A stretch of DNA of 39,060 bases from an uncultured Bacteroidales bacterium (GTDB lineage: Bacteria; Bacteroidota; Bacteroidia; Bacteroidales; P3): NCBI GenBank assembly GCA_900316235.1, contig ONCC01000037.1, positions 1-39,060 of the forward strand, written 5' to 3'. Of the stretch, positions 35,565-39,060 are shown one piece after another (the stretch's first letter is position 1; every line of letters starts with the position of its first letter). The notes beneath the pieces are model-generated. The model did not search any database. It saw only the letters and a list, made by a program, of their open reading frames with translations, and had not been told where the DNA came from. The translations under genes were made by a program, and so were the position numbers.

Positions 35565-35978
35565 TTAAAGATTGTTTTCTTTGCACCATTGCTGGACATC
35601 AAAGCAGGGGCAGGCTTTGGCGGCGTACTCGTTGTGGCCGTGGATGGCGGTGACGTTGTGCTCCTCCATCAGGTCTTGCACCAGCTGGAGCAAAGCAAGA
35701 CGCTGGAGAGGGGTGCGGGTGTCGGCAGGGCAACCGTCAGCATCGAGGCCGCCGACATAGGCGATGCCGATGCTGTGGGCGTTGTGGCCTTCGGTATGTG
35801 CGCCGGACTGCTCGACGGGTCGGCCTTGGTGGATGCTGCCGTCGGGGTAGATGACGTAATGATAGCCAATGTCACGCCAGCCGAGGGAACGGTGGTAGCG
35901 GCGGATGCTTTCCACGGTGCAGATTGCATTGGGGCGCGTGGCGGTGCAATGGATGATGATTTCGGTGATTGTTCGCAT
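35565..35978 (-). CDS. N-acetylmuramoyl-L-alanine amidase (endolysin-like)
   Basis: The 137-aa single-domain amidase_2 protein resembles T7 lysozyme. The start MRTITEIIIHCTATRPN supplies the first zinc His (10). VESIRRYHRSLGWRDIGYHYVIYPDG is the central signature. GAHTEGHNAHSIGIAYVGG and HGHNEYAAKACPCFDV supply the remaining His and the Cys/Asp side of the zinc site. It cleaves the amide between muramic acid and L-alanine in peptidoglycan. There is no signal peptide, as in phage endolysins. It lies between two FVNG-motif proteins upstream and two overlapping membrane/lipoprotein genes downstream, which together look like a phage-derived lysis cassette. Confidence 0.93.
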   Translation of the reverse strand: MRTITEIIIHCTATRPNAICTVESIRRYHRSLGWRDIGYHYVIYPDGSIHQGRPVEQSGAHTEGHNAHSIGIAYVGGLDADGCPADTRTPLQRLALLQLVQDLMEEHNVTAIHGHNEYAAKACPCFDVQQWCKENNL

Positions 35979-36041
35979 GGAGATTTCTTTTTAAGAGAGG
36001 GCGCGGGTGGATCCTTGGCGCGCCCTCTCATTGGTTAGTGA

Positions 36042-36620
36042 TTAGGCGGCGGTGAGGTAGAGAATGTTGACGGTGTCACCTTTGGCATAATGGGAGGGGT
36101 CTTTGAAGGTGAGTTTGTTGTCGGAGAGGGTGTAGTCGGTGGGCGGCTGCATCAAGCCGTTGACAAAGACCGCCGGAACACTTTCTCCATAGATGGGCTT
36201 GGTGAGCGATACTTCGCCTGTGAAGTCGACGCTGTCGATGGTGAGGATAGGTGCAGAGGGGAAAGCAATCTCTTTCTCGGTGGCCACGACCTTGCCATTG
36301 GAGAGGGCAAGACTAACCACGGCCTTGGTGGTGGTGCCTGTTCCGGCGGAGTTGCTGGTGTTGACCCCCGTGACGGGCAGGGCTGTCTTGCTGACCTTGA
36401 CGGCGGTGCCTTCCTTGGTGACGGCAGACACATACTTGCCACTCTCGGCACTGCCGCCGGTGACGGACTGGAGTGCGCCGCCCATGGCGTCGCTTACAGC
36501 ATTGTTGATTTTCTCACTTGTTGAGGCTGCGGTGGCCAGTTGGTCGGTCAGGATTGACCAGTCGTCGGAGACTGCGGGCGATACTACGCCGTCGATTTGT
36601 TTTACTTTAAGTTTCTGCAT
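36042..36620 (-). CDS. Phage tail-fibre-like protein with FVNG motif, first of two
   Basis: The 192-aa protein has no signal peptide and is rich in Ser, Thr, Ala and Val. The N-terminal part (WSILTDQLATAASTSEKINN) looks helical; the rest looks like beta-strands. The C-terminal block VFVNGLMQPPTDYTLSDNKLTF..GDTVNILYL resembles a motif common at the ends of phage tail or fibre proteins. The neighbouring gene carries the same block. It lies 63 nt before the amidase gene, on the same strand. Function unknown; a structural role is inferred from context. Confidence 0.7.
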   Translation of the reverse strand: MQKLKVKQIDGVVSPAVSDDWSILTDQLATAASTSEKINNAVSDAMGGALQSVTGGSAESGKYVSAVTKEGTAVKVSKTALPVTGVNTSNSAGTGTTTKAVVSLALSNGKVVATEKEIAFPSAPILTIDSVDFTGEVSLTKPIYGESVPAVFVNGLMQPPTDYTLSDNKLTFKDPSHYAKGDTVNILYLTAA

Positions 36621-36643
36621 AATTCTTTGTTTTTGATTGTTCT

Positions 36644-36988
36644 TTAATGTGTGATTGGGATGGCTTTGAGGATGATTTCGTCGTCGCTCTCGATGCCACG
36701 GAGTTCAAGGCCATCGGCTTTGGCGCCGTCGGACAACTCCTTGTAGTCCTTGCCGAGGGTGTAGCGGAGGCCGTTGACAAAGACCTCGGAAGTGTTGGCG
36801 ACGAAGGCCTGGCGACTGATGAATAGACCAGACATGAAATCGATACTCGCGGCCTTGATGACCTGCGGTGACAAGTCGGAAAGGCGGACTTGTGCGGCGT
36901 TGCCGTCGGCGTCGTAGCCAAGGGTGTTGAGCTTGGGGATGGACGCGGGGTCGGCGGTCGGGAGGGTTGTGATTTCTAAATCTTCCAC
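36644..36988 (-). CDS. Phage structural-like protein with FVNG motif, second
   Basis: The 114-aa protein starts MEDLEITTLPTADPASIPKL and has a C-terminal block VFVNGLRYTLGKDYKELSD..DDEIILKAIPITH like that of the next gene (VFVNGL, DYT/DYK, then an acidic turn and II/VN-I strand). No signal peptide or membrane segment is seen. It lies 23 nt upstream of the 36042-36620 gene in the same direction. Probably an accessory head-fibre or tail protein of a phage-derived cassette; the family is not recognised. Confidence 0.65.
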   Translation of the reverse strand: MEDLEITTLPTADPASIPKLNTLGYDADGNAAQVRLSDLSPQVIKAASIDFMSGLFISRQAFVANTSEVFVNGLRYTLGKDYKELSDGAKADGLELRGIESDDEIILKAIPITH

Positions 36989-37101
36989 TTTACGAATTGA
37001 TAATTGAAAATTGAAATTTATTGGGTCATAAGAATTATCCGGCGGCTGTGGAGGGCGAGGGGTCGCCCTCCGAGGAGCAGTCGGATGACCTGACGGGGCA
37101 G

Positions 37102-37980
37102 TCAGGGTGTGGTGGTATTGTTGAGTTCGGGCTGGAGATAGACAGCGGCGGAGTTGATGCCACCATAGCTGTTGACAGAGGCGATAATGGCCGAGTTGCT
37201 TTGGTAGGTGGCAAGGGCTGAGTTCTCGACATAGAAGAACTGTGTGCTGACCTTCAATGTGCCATCGACGGCCTCACGGCTATGTACCCACACGGCGGCG
37301 CCGTTAGTAATCTCGACAGAGGTGGCGAGTTTGTTGTCAGCTACGGAGAAGCCCAACTGACTGACGATGTTCCAAAGGGGCGTGTCGTCGGCAGTGCTCA
37401 ACACCACCTTATAGCCGGTGATGGAGGCTCGAGGAGTGCGTGTCACCGTATCGACAGTTTGGATACCGTGGAAGAAGGTAATCTGATCGCCTTCGAGAAA
37501 CGAAGCGTTGTTGTCGATGACGGCTTGCGAGAACTGTGCCACGGTGGTTGTCGCGCTGATGGCGAGGGAGCCGAGGGCAATGCTACTGACCAACTTGTTG
37601 TTGCTGTTCTTGGTCATGCTGATGCTGGGGAGGCTGCCACGTGTGATTTGGTAAGGTGCGAGGATGGCGCCGCCGTTGAGTTTCATACGCTTGGTAATGT
37701 ACACCTTGACGACACCGAGGTTGGCCTGGATGAAGGCATTATAGACGGACATCTGCGGAGGCAGCTCCTCGAAGCCACGACGCAGCATAGAATCGAACTG
37801 CTTGTATATGGCGCCGAGGTTGGCCCATTGGGTGCGGATGTTCATCTGGCTTTGGGTGCGCAGAGGGGTGATGGGTTTGACGGGGGCCTCGCTGACGACG
37901 GTACCGACTTTGGTCTGGCGGTAGATGTACTCACCCACCTTGCCACGAATCTTGGTGTTGATTCCGAAAACTTTTGCCAT
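37102..37980 (-). CDS. DUF6266-like protein (full length)
   Basis: The 292-aa protein starts MAKVFGINTKIRGKVGEYIY, followed by PLRTQSQMNIRTQWANLGAIYKQF and MLRRGFEELP. This is the same N-terminal scheme as the partial gene at 1-448, and I take it as the DUF6266-type family of Bacteroidetes. The C-terminal two thirds are beta-rich (SNNKLVSSIALGSLAIS, TVTRTPRASITGYKVVLSTA, and so on) and may fold as Ig/FN3-like sandwiches. It is the first gene of the cassette with the FVNG proteins and amidase. Function unknown; the context suggests a phage-derived structural protein. Confidence 0.75.
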   Translation of the reverse strand: MAKVFGINTKIRGKVGEYIYRQTKVGTVVSEAPVKPITPLRTQSQMNIRTQWANLGAIYKQFDSMLRRGFEELPPQMSVYNAFIQANLGVVKVYITKRMKLNGGAILAPYQITRGSLPSISMTKNSNNKLVSSIALGSLAISATTTVAQFSQAVIDNNASFLEGDQITFFHGIQTVDTVTRTPRASITGYKVVLSTADDTPLWNIVSQLGFSVADNKLATSVEITNGAAVWVHSREAVDGTLKVSTQFFYVENSALATYQSNSAIIASVNSYGGINSAAVYLQPELNNTTTP

Positions 37981-38073
37981 TGTGTTTTACTTTTTAATGT
38001 TGGACTTTTTGTTTACTCGTCTTTGTGGCATGGCCTACATGTGCACCTGTGGGCTGGGCTTTGAAAGACGGGG

Positions 38074-38081
38074 CAAAAGTA
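38074..38081 (-). promoter_or_regulatory. Possible -7 element of the DUF6266-like cassette
   Basis: The minus strand reads TACTTTTG (TAnnTTTG), 93 nt upstream of the gene start. No good -33 partner is seen. The rest of the gap 37981-38318 holds only this and the terminator at 38245-38286. Confidence 0.3.
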
Positions 38082-38244
38082 CAGGGGTGGCAAAAATCGG
38101 ATTCGGGGATTGTCGGTTTATGGGGTGATAAAGGGGGCTTGGGGAGGATAAAGGAGGATATGAGGCGGAAATTAGGATGTGGAGAAGGGGTAAAAAGGGG
38201 TATGGACACCCTGATTTTTGAGAAAATCGGGGTGAATAGGGCAA

Positions 38245-38286
38245 TAAAAAAGCCACGGCAAGCGAGAGGGGGGGCTTGCCGTGGCT
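38245..38286 (-). terminator. Terminator of the NYN gene
   Basis: AGCCACGGCAAGC (38251-38263) and GCTTGCCGTGGCT (38274-38286) form a perfect 13-bp stem. On the minus strand a run of T follows (complement of the A-run around 38245-38251). It lies 33 nt beyond the stop at 38319. Confidence 0.85.
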
Positions 38287-38318
38287 AAAAAGTAAGGAAA
38301 ACCTACTGTTTCCCCAAA

Positions 38319-38970
38319 TTATCTATTCTTCCATTTATCCGGAATAGTGTATCGCTTTCCATCTTTTTCCACAATGTCGGGCATTATAGCATTAAGGAAA
38401 CGAGGAAGATTCTTTTTCATTTCAACAGGACGGCTGCGATGGTGAAGTAGATTATCTTTAAGGTCGTTGCTATAATTTGACGGTGGGAAGTACACTTTAA
38501 TTGCAATATTCGGGTAACGTTTTTGAATCAGTTCCAAAGGAGGCACAAGATCGCTATCAGCACTGACAAGGGCAATGGTATCTGTTGCTCCAATGAGACA
38601 ATCCTCTATCATTCGGATGGAAATGTTGACATCTGTTTTCTTCTCTTCTGGCCGAGAAATATCTCCTTTGCAATAAGGACATATAATATGCTTTTCAAGA
38701 TACTTGCCGCGGACAATTTCGAAGCGGTCGCCATTAATCAATTTGTTCGCATTCAAAAATGCACTCTGTCGACTACTCTTGTCTGGATTTAGTGGGCTGG
38801 CAGTGAAATATACGACCTTTGTAAGTTCTTGTCCTTCTCCAAGGAAGCTTTCGCAAAGACGTACCATGTCAATCCATTAGCATTTACGCCATACCTCATC
38901 GGCGTATTTGGAACGGCGGATACCATAATAGAAGTTAAAGCCGTCAATATAGAATGTTACTCGTTGTTGG
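38319..38970 (-). pseudogene. NYN-domain protein interrupted by an in-frame stop
   Basis: The longest ATG frame (38319-38867) gives 182 aa: MVRLCESFLGEGQELTKVVYF, a CPYCKG zinc-type motif, DVNISIRMIEDCLIGATDTIALVSADSDL (the NYN/PIN-like acidic motif DVNI ... SADSDL) and KVYFPPSNYSNDLK. The first part of the domain, VTFYIDGFNFYYGIRRSKYADEVWRKC, is encoded upstream in the same frame (about 38880-38965) but is separated by a TAA (38877-38879) right before WIDMVRL, where relatives have an aromatic residue. The gene thus lacks the first catalytic Asp unless the stop is read through or is an error. NYN proteins are Mg-dependent ribonuclease-like enzymes. The true start is not identified; upstream sequence runs to the window edge. 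Confidence 0.75.
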
Positions 38971-39060
38971 CGGATATTAGTGGTGGCACTTGGGGCGTGG
39001 CAAGGAATTTCTGCATCTTTCTTACGAAAGACAGAGCCTTGCTGACGTAGGCGGCAATCT

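Noticed and set aside
34806..38000. Considered annotating a complete prophage
   Set aside because: No integrase, terminase, capsid or portal gene is visible; only tail/lysis-like genes are supported.

Overview
The window looks like a chromosome segment of an uncultured Bacteroidales-type bacterium. The evidence is type IX secretion (T9SS) C-terminal sorting domains, Bacteroidetes-style promoters (TAnnTTTG at -7), and RpoB/RpoC and tRNA-tuf gene orders of that group. Most of it is GC-rich and ordinary, but several coding sequences carry in-frame palindromic insertions, and an AT-rich accessory island lies between about 29.76 and 34.77 kb.

Layout. (1) 1-1600, minus strand: a DUF6266-like gene running off the left edge and a secreted beta-propeller-like protein. 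(2) 1562-15193, minus strand: the core information-processing block. In transcription order it is tRNA-Thr, tRNA-Tyr, tRNA-Gly, tRNA-Thr, tuf, tRNA-Trp, secE, nusG, rplK, rplA, rplJ, rplL, rpoB, rpoC, with a promoter before the first tRNA and a terminator after rpoC. (3) 15403-21794, minus strand: a giant T9SS-exported multidomain fibronectin-III protein whose C-terminus is frameshifted. (4) 22257-29087, plus strand: thyA, a four-helix-bundle (23S-IVS/Avd-like) gene, manC, asnS, ribD, a YigZ-family gene and a T9SS-exported M14 carboxypeptidase, closed by a terminator. (5) 29112-34767: two truncated 3' ends of a pyruvate:ferredoxin oxidoreductase gene flanking a GIY-YIG protein, an SMC/RecF-like ATPase and a possible PD-(D/E)XK nuclease, then an HNH-like gene. 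(6) 34806-37980, minus strand: a phage-derived-looking cassette (DUF6266-like protein, two FVNG-motif proteins, amidase, two overlapping membrane/lipoprotein genes). (7) 38245-39060: an NYN-domain gene broken by an in-frame stop.

The most interesting signal is at 22.7-24.2 kb. The four-helix-bundle gene is bracketed by four GTTGATA copies on an 8-nt period on its left and four inverted copies (TATCAAC) on its right. Both neighbouring essential-type genes, thyA and manC, contain short in-frame insertions made of the same octamer arrays around a small hairpin. This resembles an autonomous element with MITE-like or Rickettsia-palindromic-element-like derivatives that invade coding sequence. Further unrelated palindromic or tandem insertions sit in ribD, the DUF6266 gene and the nifJ remnants. 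The mobile-element reading is inference; the repeats and open frames are seen directly.
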